64,000 bases of DNA from Acidobacteriota bacterium. GTDB taxonomy: Bacteria > Acidobacteriota > Blastocatellia > Pyrinomonadales > Pyrinomonadaceae. Below are positions 8,574 through 16,715 of this stretch, one piece after another. Position numbers and translations under genes: made by a program. The notes beneath the pieces were generated by a model. That model had not been told where the DNA came from. It made no database searches and was given only the letters and a program-made list of their open reading frames with translations. The stretch's first letter is position 1, and every line of letters begins with the position of its first letter. The stretch covers positions 103,801 to 167,800 of the forward strand of contig JAIVJZ010000007.1 in assembly GCA_020199775.1 (NCBI GenBank). The letters are read 5' to 3'.

Positions 8574-10496
8574 CTATGCAAGTTCCGCGAGTTCAGCCCA
8601 TCGTTCCAGATCGCGCGCGAGTTGGGCGGCGAGAGTTTCACGCTCCACGAAGAGTTGATGAACGAGATGCGCGTCGCTTGAGTTGGCGGCGAGCCGGTCT
8701 TCGATTTCGCTTTGCCTCCGTTCGGCCTCTTGTATGCGCGCCTCCAACTCCCCCAACTCTCGCTGCTCTTTGAAAGTAAGTTTACGTTTAACCTCGGTTG
8801 CGGACGCTCCGCTGGCGGCGGCGGCGACTCTCTCCTTCTTGGCCGAGCGCGCGGCGGATTCGAGCGCGCCGGGCACAGCCGAGGCCGGTTCCTCCTGCTT
8901 GTGTCGCGCCTCCAGAAAGGCCGTGTAGTTGCCGGGATACTCGCGCACGCGGCCGCCCGGCTCGAAGCGGAAAATGTGCTCGACCGTGCGGTCGAGGAAA
9001 TAGCGGTCGTGACTGACGACGATGAGGCAGCCGTTGAAAGAGTCGAGATAGTCTTCGAGCGTGACCATCGTTTGGATGTCGAGGTCGTTGGTCGGTTCGT
9101 CCAAAATGAGGACGTTCGGCGCGCCCATCAGGACGCGCAGCAGATAGAGCCGCCGCCGTTCGCCGCCGGACAATTTCGAGATGGGCGCGTATGCAAGCGC
9201 GCCGTTGAAGAGGAACTTTTCCAACATCTGCCCGGCCGTGATGAACGCGCCGTCGGCGGTTTCAATTCGTTCGGCGGCTTGGCGTATGTAGTCTATGACG
9301 CGCTCCCCTTCATCGAGCGCGCGATTCTCCTGATCGTAATAGCCGAAGCGGACGGTCTGGCCGACTTCGAGCGAGCCGCTGTCGGGCTGCGTGCGGCCGG
9401 TGATGATCTCAAGGAGGGTGGTTTTACCCGCGCCGTTCGCGCCGATGATGCCGATCCGGTCGCCGGGTTTGAGCGTGTAGTTGAAATTTTCGATGAGCAC
9501 GCGCCCGTCATAAGACTTACCGATGTCGCGCAGTTCGAGAATCTTCTTGCCGATGCGGCTGGAAGTGACGGAGATGTCGAGTTCGGCGCGCACCGCTTCT
9601 TTCGGTTGCGCCATCAAACTCTCGGCGCGGTCGATGCGCGCTTTCGACTTGCGCGTGCGCGCCTTCGCGCCGCGACGCAGCCACGCCAGTTCGCGCCGGA
9701 TGAGCATCTCGCGCTTCTGCCCTTCGGCCGCGCGCGCCTGTTCCTGTTCCTCTTTCCGTTCGAGGTAATAGGCGTAGTTGCCGTCGAACGCCTGCACCGC
9801 GCCGCGATCAATTTCGAGGATGCGCCCGGTCACGCGGTCGAGGAAATAGCGGTCGTGCGTGACGAGCAGGAGCGCGCCGCGATAGCGCGCGAGATAGGCT
9901 TCGAGCCAGGTGATGGTTTCGGCGTCGAGGTGGTTGGTCGGCTCGTCGAGGATGAGCAGTTGGGGGTTCGTAATGAGGGCGTGGGCGAGCGCGACGCGCT
10001 TGCGCTGACCGCCGGAGAGCGTGCCCATCGGGGCGTTCGTGTCCTGAATGCCGAGGCGGCTCAAGATCGCTCGCGCGTTCGTCTCCAACTCCCACGCGCC
10101 CGACGCCTCCAACTCGTGCGCCAACTCGGAGACGCGATTCAACAGCCGCTCGTTGTGCCCGTCGCCGGCGGCTAACAACTGGCAGGCGCGCTCGTAATCG
10201 AGCAGCAGTTTCGTCGTCGCGTCGCTGGCGGCGAAGATGGCGTCGAGCACGGTCTGCTGCGGGTCGTAGGGCGGGTTCTGCGGCAGGTAGCCGAGCGAGA
10301 CGCCTTCGGCGAAGACTATGCGGCCGGTATCCGGTTGCTCCGCGCCCGCGATGAGACGCAAGAGCGTCGTTTTGCCCGAACCGTTGACGCCGACCACGCC
10401 GATGCGGTCTTGTGAATCGAAGCCGAGCGTGACGTTTTGGAAGAGCGGTCTCAGCCCGTAATTCTTGCTGAGCGACTCGATGGATAGAATATGCAT
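8574..10496 (-). CDS. ABC-F family ATPase, Uup-like
   Basis: A 640-residue soluble protein with two ABC ATPase domains and no membrane segment, the ABC-F layout. Domain 1 has Walker A GVNGSGKTT (about 36-44), signature LSGGQRKRVA and Walker B LLILDEPTNHLD. Domain 2 has GANGAGKTT, LSGGERRRL and VLILDEPTNDLD. The two are joined by a charged linker (about 250-300). The tail has an Ala-rich stretch and a coiled coil (KRKLTFKEQRELGELEARI onward), as in Uup, which acts on branched DNA or the ribosome. Members of the family act on translation or DNA, not transport. It is the only gene of its transcription unit that I can see. Confidence 0.93.
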   Translation of the reverse strand: MHILSIESLSKNYGLRPLFQNVTLGFDSQDRIGVVGVNGSGKTTLLRLIAGAEQPDTGRIVFAEGVSLGYLPQNPPYDPQQTVLDAIFAASDATTKLLLDYERACQLLAAGDGHNERLLNRVSELAHELEASGAWELETNARAILSRLGIQDTNAPMGTLSGGQRKRVALAHALITNPQLLILDEPTNHLDAETITWLEAYLARYRGALLLVTHDRYFLDRVTGRILEIDRGAVQAFDGNYAYYLERKEEQEQARAAEGQKREMLIRRELAWLRRGAKARTRKSKARIDRAESLMAQPKEAVRAELDISVTSSRIGKKILELRDIGKSYDGRVLIENFNYTLKPGDRIGIIGANGAGKTTLLEIITGRTQPDSGSLEVGQTVRFGYYDQENRALDEGERVIDYIRQAAERIETADGAFITAGQMLEKFLFNGALAYAPISKLSGGERRRLYLLRVLMGAPNVLILDEPTNDLDIQTMVTLEDYLDSFNGCLIVVSHDRYFLDRTVEHIFRFEPGGRVREYPGNYTAFLEARHKQEEPASAVPGALESAARSAKKERVAAAASGASATEVKRKLTFKEQRELGELEARIQEAERRQSEIEDRLAANSSDAHLVHQLFVERETLAAQLARDLERWAELAELA

Positions 10497-10610
10497 TATG
10501 GGTCGGTTAATATGTTTGCGTTAACAAGAACACGCTACAATAATTTCCCGTTCAATCCAACGCCCCGTACGATACGTAAATAGAGGGAGATTAGAAAGAG
10601 AGGTGTGTGA

Positions 10611-11141
10611 ATGAATAGACGTTATTTTATCAAATCCGGTGCGACTCTCGGAGTGGCCGCCGTCCTCTTCCGTATACCCCTCGCCGAAGCGTTGGCGCAA
10701 AAGGGCGCGACGGGCCGCGCGAAGGGTGCGGCCGCGTTCAAAAAAGTAGTCAAGACGGATGAAGAGTGGCGGCGCATTCTGACTGTGGAACAGTACCGCG
10801 TCATGCGGGAGAAGGGGACGGAAGCGCCGGGTTCGAGTTCGCTGCTTAAAAATTACGCGAAGGGCACGAACGTCTGCGCCGGGTGCGCGCTGCCTCTGTT
10901 CAGTTCAAAGACGAAGTATGACTCCCACACGGGCTGGCCGAGTTTCTGGTCGCCCATCGCCAAACGAAACGTCCGCGAGGAACAGGACACGGGCGACGGC
11001 ATGACGCGCACGGAAGTTCTCTGCAACCGCTGCGACGCGCACCTCGGCCACGTCTTCGACGACGGCCCAGACCCGACCGGACTTCGCTATTGTATGAACG
11101 GCGTCGCATTAAAATTTGTGCCAGGCATGGGGCGCGCTTAA
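10611..11141 (+). CDS. msrB: Tat-exported peptide-methionine (R)-S-oxide reductase
   Basis: A 176-residue MsrB. Residues 1-30 form a twin-arginine signal (RRYFIK at 3-8, then a hydrophobic AAVLFRIPLAEALA), so the enzyme should be folded in the cytoplasm and exported. The MsrB domain follows: zinc cysteines CAGC and CNRC, the GWPSFW substrate-pocket motif, GHVFDDGP and the catalytic Cys in RYCMNG. It reduces the R epimer of oxidised methionine in envelope proteins. A GAGG site lies before the ATG. A second MsrB gene without a signal follows 54 bp downstream on the same strand, so the pair probably serves two compartments. Confidence 0.93.
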   Translation: MNRRYFIKSGATLGVAAVLFRIPLAEALAQKGATGRAKGAAAFKKVVKTDEEWRRILTVEQYRVMREKGTEAPGSSSLLKNYAKGTNVCAGCALPLFSSKTKYDSHTGWPSFWSPIAKRNVREEQDTGDGMTRTEVLCNRCDAHLGHVFDDGPDPTGLRYCMNGVALKFVPGMGRA

Positions 11142-11195
11142 CGGCGCGCAACGCGTCCGCGAGATGAAATGTTTGAACTGCTGGAGGCTTGAACC

Positions 11196-11594
11196 GTGAC
11201 GAAAAAAGTTGTCAAGACTGAAGAAGAGTGGCGCGCGATGCTGACGCCGGAACAATATCGCGTCGCGCGGCAGAAGGGGACGGAGCGCGCCTTCACCGGC
11301 GAGTACCACGACGCGAAGGACGCCGGGACGTACAAGTGCGCCGCTTGCGGCACCGAGTTGTTCGCCTCCGAAGCCAAGTTCGATTCGGGGTGCGGGTGGC
11401 CGAGTTTCACCGAACCGTCGGCGGAAGATAACGTCCGCACCGAAATCGATACGAGCCACGGTATGGTGCGCACGGAAGTCCTATGCGCCACGTGCGACTC
11501 ACACCTCGGCCACGTCTTTGAAGACGGGCCGCGGCCGACGGGTCTGCGCTACTGCATCAACTCGGTCGTGCTTATATTGGACAAGAAAGAGTAA
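11196..11594 (+). CDS. msrB: cytosolic peptide-methionine (R)-S-oxide reductase
   Basis: A 132-residue single-domain MsrB starting at a GTG (11196) with GGAGG eight bases upstream. The zinc-binding pairs are CAAC and CATC, the pocket motif is GWPSF and the catalytic cysteine is in RYCINS. There is no signal peptide, so it acts in the cytoplasm. It is a close paralogue of the Tat-exported MsrB just upstream and begins with the same [15 protein letters not shown] block, which suggests tandem duplication followed by gain or loss of the export signal. Confidence 0.93.
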   Translation: MTKKVVKTEEEWRAMLTPEQYRVARQKGTERAFTGEYHDAKDAGTYKCAACGTELFASEAKFDSGCGWPSFTEPSAEDNVRTEIDTSHGMVRTEVLCATCDSHLGHVFEDGPRPTGLRYCINSVVLILDKKE

Positions 11595-11659
11595 TGGTCG
11601 CAACATCTCTCGACTCTCTCTTCGTCGTCAGCAAACCCGGCGGCCGTCTTCACTCCCAC

Positions 11660-12544
11660 CTACACGACAAACGTGTAACCGGGGTCTAACTTCTGGTGAG
11701 CGATGAGGATTTCGTGGATGGAGTACGGATGTGTGGAGTTTCCCGGCAGCGCATTTTCGATCACTTGAAAGACGTGCTCCAAGCCCGATGCGTCGTCGAT
11801 GTCAATGTCCGCCACGCACTCGTCGCCCTTCATGAAAAACGTGAGTTGCAGATTCCCGTAGCGGTCGGGCGTCTTGAAACTACCCGCGGGCGTGAAGCCG
11901 ACAAACTCCGTGGGCAGGTGATGCAGCGAACCGCTGACCGACTTGAACAGGCCGTCTCCGACGCTATGTTTCGTCTCTTCGCGCAACTCCTTTGACGCCA
12001 CGACGAAAAAACGATCCCCACGCAGCTCTCTTAATTCTTCGAGATACGACAACACGGTTCTACCTTTACTCAAAAGGGTCGCATTCGTTTTAGCGATGAT
12101 GTTCAGCATGCCCGCGCGCCTGAGATTGTCCAAGTCCTTATCCTCATACAGCGTCTCGCCGGATTTGCCGGCGAAGGCGAGAACCTTATCGCTCCGACCG
12201 AGCAAGTTCCGCGCGTCTTGCGGCAGGGATGCGTACTTCGGAAAGTTCACGCCTCTAACCTTATTTCGATCAACCGGGAACACCGTGCGCAGAGGCGTCG
12301 TGCCGCTCGATTTGATGTTGATGAACTGGCGCACGGGCAGATAAGACGGCGGATCAATGTTCACGAGATATTGTCCCTGTGGATCGCCGTGCAGGCTCGG
12401 CACAGTGAATCTGGCCGAAACATTTCGGCTAATCCTCAAAAAATGACCGAGGACGCGATGACGCAGAATGACATCAACCTTTTCGCCGAGGAAATTACCG
12501 TGCACGTCGACCAGTTCAAGCTCTAGTTTCCCGTTCTGAGCCAT
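11660..12544 (-). CDS. hypothetical protein, 294 residues
   Basis: I do not recognise this family. The first ~70 residues look like a small beta-sandwich (LELELVDVHGNFLGEKVDVILRH, then YLVNIDPPSYLPVRQF); the rest is mixed alpha/beta with a charged middle and an aromatic C-terminus ending GYTFVV. There is no signal peptide or membrane segment. It ends 66 bp from the convergent msrB gene. Its upstream side borders the repeat-rich accessory segment. Codon use matches the chromosome core, so it is probably native. Confidence 0.7.
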   Translation of the reverse strand: MAQNGKLELELVDVHGNFLGEKVDVILRHRVLGHFLRISRNVSARFTVPSLHGDPQGQYLVNIDPPSYLPVRQFINIKSSGTTPLRTVFPVDRNKVRGVNFPKYASLPQDARNLLGRSDKVLAFAGKSGETLYEDKDLDNLRRAGMLNIIAKTNATLLSKGRTVLSYLEELRELRGDRFFVVASKELREETKHSVGDGLFKSVSGSLHHLPTEFVGFTPAGSFKTPDRYGNLQLTFFMKGDECVADIDIDDASGLEHVFQVIENALPGNSTHPYSIHEILIAHQKLDPGYTFVV

Positions 12545-12769
12545 AAGGGAATCGGTCTCCTTTAGTGGATTTAATAAGGCTTGCGCATCGAAGGTGAGCG
12601 TCTTTAGAGATTATGTGCGATCGACAGTTCGAGCACTCTATGCCCGTTGAAAAATGCTGTCAAGAAATTTACGCAGCATTTCAACTCTTCATAATCTCTA
12701 GGCTGCAGGACAGCAAATTGAGGATGATAGGAAGCGCAATAGAATGCCGGAGTCCGATAACGAAGTTGT
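12545..12769. other. intergenic stretch leading into the repeat array
   Basis: No gene is supported here. Short frames exist but run through the downstream repeats and show no family. The stretch presumably carries the promoter of the 294-residue hypothetical gene. Confidence 0.5.
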
Positions 12770-12952
12770 TGTCCTAAAGGCTTTGCCCAAAAAGTCGGAA
12801 ACGTATGGATATGTTGTGGAGCGCCGACCACCGCCACCCACTATATTGTGCGGCAGACCGACTTTCTGGGCAAAGCCTGTCCTAAAGGCTTTGCACAAGA
12901 AGTTATTCCTGCACAAAAAGTCAACGGTCTGCACAAAAAGTCGGTTAGCGTT
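12770..12952. repeat. 99-bp inverted-end element, copy 1, with flanking direct repeats and half units
   Basis: The core runs 12779-12877 (99 bp). Its ends are GGCTTTGCCCAAAAAGTC (12779-12796) and the inverted GACTTTCTGGGCAAAGCC (12860-12877), 18 bp with one mismatch. The direct repeat TGTCCTAAA lies on both sides (12770-12778 and 12878-12886). To the right come further half units with the variant GCACAAAAAGTC (about 12911-12922 and 12931-12942), ending at the stop of the XRE gene. A second 99-bp copy lies at 16375-16473. Confidence 0.8.
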
Positions 12953-13220
12953 TGGGCTTGGCTGGCAACTTGTCGGGTAGTTTTTGCTTGTCGTCAATAA
13001 GCACGTCCGTTGAAACTCCCGCCAGCCGCGCATACTCTAACAAGACTGGCAACGGCGGCTCTCCCGTACCTAATTCATAGTTTGAGATTCTGTGATACGC
13101 GATAATACCCTCATACCCTAGACGCCTTACCATGTCACTCTGAGACAGGCCAAGTGCCAGCCGTATCCGCCGCAGCTTTCCGGCAAGACGCTTAGGCTTA
13201 ATGCGCGCCGCTGCTCCCAT
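12945..13220 (-). CDS. XRE-family helix-turn-helix regulator
   Basis: A 91-residue DNA-binding protein. A Lys/Arg-rich N-terminus is followed by an XRE-type HTH: RIRLALGLSQSDMVRRLGY gives helices 2 and 3, and RISNYELGTGEPPLPVLLEYARLAGVSTDVLI the rest of the five-helix fold. It is probably a small repressor. AGGAGG nine bases before the ATG at 13220 fixes the start. A palindrome at 13265-13286 upstream is a likely operator, suggesting autoregulation. The stop lies inside the repeat array, so the gene and the array have moved or evolved together. Confidence 0.85.
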   Translation of the reverse strand: MGAAARIKPKRLAGKLRRIRLALGLSQSDMVRRLGYEGIIAYHRISNYELGTGEPPLPVLLEYARLAGVSTDVLIDDKQKLPDKLPAKPKR

Positions 13221-13264
13221 CAGGCACAACCTCCTAATGAAGCGGACAGCGTATTAAGATTGCC

Positions 13265-13286
13265 TCTATGCGGAATAACGCATAGA
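13265..13286. promoter_or_regulatory. palindromic operator candidate upstream of the XRE gene
   Basis: TCTATGCG (13265-13272) and CGCATAGA (13279-13286) are perfect 8-bp arms around a 6-bp spacer, 45 bp before the XRE start. On the minus strand a weak TTACGC-17-TATTCC promoter overlaps it, so binding there would block transcription. Confidence 0.5.
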
Positions 13287-13526
13287 ATGTCTTTGCGTAA
13301 CGTGGTCGCCGTGAGTAAGAACCTCTCCACTCTAACGGCGATGCTCATCACTCCTGCTTTGAGGTTGAGGTTGAGCTACGCATGACCGTCGCTGATTTTC
13401 AAAGATAGATCGCGCGGCATCATACCAGACCGCGCCAATGTTCGTCTTGCCCCTGCCTGACCTCAACACGGCGGCAGAGGCGCGCGGGGCTTGCGGCAAG
13501 GACAGCACAAGCCCCGCGACAATCCT

Positions 13527-13904
13527 ATGCCTCACATCCTGCTAGTCGAAGATCACAAGATCGTCGCGCAAGCCGTCAAAGAGACGCTTGAAGAAGAAGG
13601 CTGGCGCGTCACGCTCTGTTATGACGGGGCGGTCGCAGTAACAAAACTGGCGAGCGATGCCAGTTATAATCTTGTGCTGTGCGACAACCACTTGCCCAAC
13701 GTCAACGGCCTTGAACTGGTACGCTATGCGCGCTCTTTACCGCATCGCAGGTGGACGCCGATCATCATGTTTTCCGCGAGCGAATGTAGTAGAGATGCGC
13801 GGCTGGCGGGTGCGAATGAGTATCTAAGAAAGCCTGCCGATATAGGTAAGATCGTTGAGACTATCGCACGCTTGCTCACTACCCGCACCGATCCGATTCC
13901 GTGA
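13527..13904 (+). CDS. single-domain response regulator
   Basis: A 125-residue receiver domain with no output domain. Acidic pocket E8-D9, phosphoacceptor D53 in LCDNHLPNVNG, the Ser of MFSAS (about 83) and K102 in LRKPAD are all present. The DNHLP block replaces the more common DxxMP. It probably passes a phosphoryl signal to a kinase or binds a partner. No kinase is adjacent. No clear ribosome site precedes ATG 13527; a TTG at 13491 is possible but would add an unrelated tail. It lies in the accessory segment just before the transposase. Confidence 0.85.
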   Translation: MPHILLVEDHKIVAQAVKETLEEEGWRVTLCYDGAVAVTKLASDASYNLVLCDNHLPNVNGLELVRYARSLPHRRWTPIIMFSASECSRDARLAGANEYLRKPADIGKIVETIARLLTTRTDPIP

Positions 13905-14074
13905 ACCTCACAGGGCGAAGATTCGTTTAGTATCTGAACGATCATGCGCTTACAACCCTAGAACTCGCACCCTAAATCATCCCTTTTAAGTCAGTCAAAT
14001 AGACCCACTCACAAGGGTTAAATACTTGTGTTTTCAAGCATTTATCCTTGATTTCATGGTTGAAATATTGTACT

Positions 14075-15205
14075 ATGCGTGCAAGTTCTTTCCACTCCAA
14101 AAAAGATGGCCTAGCCGAACGTTCGAGCGTCCAGCTAGACCTTTTCGACCGCAGCGTGTTCGAGCACACTGAAGTCGCAAGACTATTGTGTATTCGTCGC
14201 GCACCGAAAGCAAGGTGCATGATGATAGAAGAGAAAAAAGTCCGCAAGACATATCCGCAAGAATGGCACTCATATAACCAAGCACAGACGAACGAGAAAG
14301 CACGTCTGCAAACTCTGCTCTATGAACTGTGCTCTGGTATCGAAGAACCTCTACAAACATTTGGTCGCCCGCGTCTGCCGTTCCCTGAGATGATCTTCGC
14401 ATCGGCGTTTAAGGTTTACTCTACTGTTTCAGGCCGTCGCTTCATCTCTGATTTAAGAGAAGCGCAGAAGCGCGGCTATCTCACCAAGACTCCGCATTTC
14501 AACTCCATTTCAAACTACCTTGAGTTGGAGTCCATGACTCCCTACCTCTTACAACTCATTAGCGAGTCCAGTATGCCTTTGAAGGCCATTGAATCAGACT
14601 TCGCGGCTGACTCGTCAGGCTTTGCTACCGGGCAGTTCTCGCGCTGGTTCGATGCTAAGTATGGCGAAGAGAAACAACAGCACGATTGGATCAAGGTGCA
14701 TGTGATGTGCGGCGTCAAAACAAACATCGTGACCTCTGTTGAAGTAAGCGGCGCACGCGCTAACGACACCACATTTCTCAAGCCTCTACTTGAGACGACA
14801 ACGCGCAACGGTTTTCAAGTTAAAGAAGTGTCTGCCGACAAAGGCTATGACAGTTTCAACAATCGGTGCTTGGTCTTGGTCAAAGGTGCGATCCCTTACA
14901 TCCCTTTCCGCGAAGGCGAAAAGAACAAGCCGAACCCTTCGGGCAAGAGCGAACTTTGGAAACGCATGTTTCATTTCTACAAGTTCAAAGAGGCAGAGTT
15001 CAAACAGCACTATCACAAGCGGTCGAATGTCGAAACGGTGTTCAGCATGATCAAGGCCAAGTTTGGCGAACGTCTGAGAAGCAAGACCAAGACGGCGCAG
15101 ATTAACGAAGTGCTGTGCAAGGTCTTGTGCCATAATATTTGTTGCCTTATCCAATCTATTTACGAACTCGGCGTCGAGCCGACGTTCTGGACTGATCAAG
15201 TTTAG
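14075..15205 (+). CDS. DDE transposase, IS4-type
   Basis: A 376-residue intact transposase of the RNase H-fold DDE class. The catalytic residues are probably D179 (AADSSGFATG), D255 (SADKGYDS) and E320. The block YHKRSNVETVFSMIK fits the IS4 signature Y-x2-R-x3-E-x6-K exactly. The frame has no stop or shift, so it may be active or recently so. I could not find matching terminal inverted repeats or a target duplication around 13.95-15.25 kb, so the element borders are open. A GC-rich hairpin follows the stop. Base composition is clearly less GC-rich than the genes on either side. Confidence 0.88.
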   Translation: MRASSFHSKKDGLAERSSVQLDLFDRSVFEHTEVARLLCIRRAPKARCMMIEEKKVRKTYPQEWHSYNQAQTNEKARLQTLLYELCSGIEEPLQTFGRPRLPFPEMIFASAFKVYSTVSGRRFISDLREAQKRGYLTKTPHFNSISNYLELESMTPYLLQLISESSMPLKAIESDFAADSSGFATGQFSRWFDAKYGEEKQQHDWIKVHVMCGVKTNIVTSVEVSGARANDTTFLKPLLETTTRNGFQVKEVSADKGYDSFNNRCLVLVKGAIPYIPFREGEKNKPNPSGKSELWKRMFHFYKFKEAEFKQHYHKRSNVETVFSMIKAKFGERLRSKTKTAQINEVLCKVLCHNICCLIQSIYELGVEPTFWTDQV

Positions 15206-15209
15206 CTTT

Positions 15210-15237
15210 GCGGGCGCGACTGTTGTCGCGCGCCCGC
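15210..15237. terminator. GC-rich hairpin after the transposase
   Basis: GCGGGCGCGA (15210-15219) pairs with TCGCGCGCCCGC (15226-15237) with a two-base bulge. There is no T run on the plus strand, so termination is uncertain; on the minus strand it is preceded by a run of A and T. Confidence 0.4.
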
Positions 15238-15255
15238 AGAAAAGTAAAAACGAAT

Positions 15256-16161
15256 ATGGCGATGCAACAAAGTGATAGGACACCCACGCTGATCCGCTCA
15301 GAGAGGGTGGACGATCTTACGGCGCAAGTCCAATCACTTGAGCGTAAACATGGCTTCTGGGAATCGGCCGAAGTTTGGCTTACTGCCATCGCCGTTAGCG
15401 TCCCATTGGTTCTATACCCGTTTGCAATCGCCCCTCTTTTCTTCGTCGCGCTAAGTGCCATCGCCCCGGCAATGGTCTTTGCTGCCATTTGGATGATCAA
15501 GCGACGGGGCAAGGAAGTTAATGCGCTACAGGCTGCCCTTATCCGTGCGAAAGATGAACAGCTTGCGCATGAGCTAAAGGACAAAGAACTGCAAATCGGT
15601 GAGCAAGCAGAGCGTTTGCTTGCACTTGAAAAAGAAATAGCAGAGGCGCGCACTAAGCAGGCGGAAGCGGAATCACGATTAGAGGAATTTAGAAAAGTCC
15701 AGATTCGGAATAAGGTGGGTCGCTGGGGATACACCTCTCCACTCGGTGAGTTTCTAAAGGGCAAGCCCAAAGGGAGTGCCGAGGTAATATTTATCCCAGA
15801 GGATGACGAAGCCTTTAAAACCGCGATGGCTATTGAAGGTGAATTAAGCGCGGGTGGTGGATGGAGGATTGTAAGAAACGCGCGCCCATATTCTGAGAGC
15901 GACATTATTCCCAAGTTCTCAACCCCCGAAATGAAGAAAAATGTTTTCAACTTGCCGCTGCTTTCGAGAGTCGGCGGGTTGAGCGATATTACCGTGGTAA
16001 TGTCCCCCGAAGACTTGCAAGAGTCAGCGTTCCCCAGAGAAGGCACCGCAGCCCACGCTCTGTACTTCGGACTCATTAGTTGCGGTTTTGAGCCGCTGAA
16101 TAATATTGACAACAGGCTGCCGAGCGGAACTATGCGGGTTGTAGTGGGCGCGAAGCAATAA
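15256..16161 (+). CDS. two-TM coiled-coil protein of unknown function
   Basis: A 301-residue protein with three parts. Two adjacent hydrophobic segments lie at about residues 38-80 (VWLTAIAVSVPLVLYPFAI, then a second FFVALSAIAPAMVFAAIW). A long charged coiled coil follows at about 85-160. The C-terminal ~130 residues form an alpha/beta domain beginning GSAEVIFIPEDDEAF and ending TMRVVVGAKQ. Similar layouts occur in unnamed bacterial proteins, but I know no function. It follows the transposase by 50 bp and is framed by the 99-bp elements, so it is likely a cargo gene of the accessory segment. The ATG at 15256 is preferred over an upstream TTG. Confidence 0.7.
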   Translation: MAMQQSDRTPTLIRSERVDDLTAQVQSLERKHGFWESAEVWLTAIAVSVPLVLYPFAIAPLFFVALSAIAPAMVFAAIWMIKRRGKEVNALQAALIRAKDEQLAHELKDKELQIGEQAERLLALEKEIAEARTKQAEAESRLEEFRKVQIRNKVGRWGYTSPLGEFLKGKPKGSAEVIFIPEDDEAFKTAMAIEGELSAGGGWRIVRNARPYSESDIIPKFSTPEMKKNVFNLPLLSRVGGLSDITVVMSPEDLQESAFPREGTAAHALYFGLISCGFEPLNNIDNRLPSGTMRVVVGAKQ

Positions 16162-16254
16162 AGGATAAAAGTTAGCCCTACGATGGCGCAGACCAGTGCC
16201 GCACACACTGACCATACAGTCTGACCACAAAGTAGGGGGCGACTATGAAGTCGG

Positions 16255-16485
16255 CGTTTTTGAGGACTTTGTGGGCAAAGTCTCGGCGCAGATAAATGAC
16301 TTTTTGTGCAGGATCGCCGCTTGCACAAAAAGTCGCCCTTTTGAAGTACTTTTTGTGCAAAGCCTGTCCTAAATGGCTTTGCCCAAAAAGTCGAAAACGT
16401 GCGGATATGTTGGAGATGAAGAGCGGGCGACGCCCAATATGTTGTAGTTGGTATAGACTTTTTGGGCAAAGCCTGTCCTAAATTT
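16255..16485. repeat. 99-bp inverted-end element, copy 2, with flanking direct repeats and half units
   Basis: The core runs 16375-16473, again exactly 99 bp, with perfect 18-bp ends GGCTTTGCCCAAAAAGTC (16375-16392) and GACTTTTTGGGCAAAGCC (16456-16473). TGTCCTAAA flanks it at 16365-16373 and 16474-16482. On the left are half units with GACTTTGTGGGCAAAGTC, GACTTTTTGTGCA and GCACAAAAAGTC. The interiors of the two copies share GGATATGTTG near the left end and a CCCA-ATAT-TTGT block near the right. Confidence 0.8.
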
Positions 16486-16715
16486 TGCGCGAAATACGAA
16501 CCCCATGCTCGCGCAAATGATAGTCCAATAAGGAGATTACCGTACCCCAAATTGTTGTGGGACGAATATCAGAGCGGCGCAAGATAACGTGCAGTTAGGA
16601 GTGGGGGGACGTTATCGGACGCTAGCTTTTGTTGGAGAATATCGTTGGTGAAGAGTTGTGAGAGCGCGGGTCACTTACCTGATGGATGCGTTGAAGGTTA
16701 GCGTTCGGGCAGGAA
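16486..16715. other. intergenic stretch right of the accessory segment
   Basis: No gene is supported. An 8-bp inverted repeat, GATAACGT (16583-16590) and ACGTTATC (16609-16616), is the only structure seen. Confidence 0.4.

Noticed and set aside
12604..13033. Short frames over the left 99-bp element
   Set aside because: They read through the inverted ends in several frames and give repeat-derived peptides; no gene signals.
13965..15250. Terminal inverted repeats and target duplication of the IS4-type element
   Set aside because: I compared the sequence left of 14075 and right of 15205 and found only weak matches (CTAAA on both ends), too short to claim; the small palindrome at 14020-14043 is also not convincing.
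15156..16550. 464-residue minus-strand frame opposite the two-TM protein
   Set aside because: It runs antiparallel to a well-supported gene and through the 99-bp repeats, and its residues are typical of a shadow frame.
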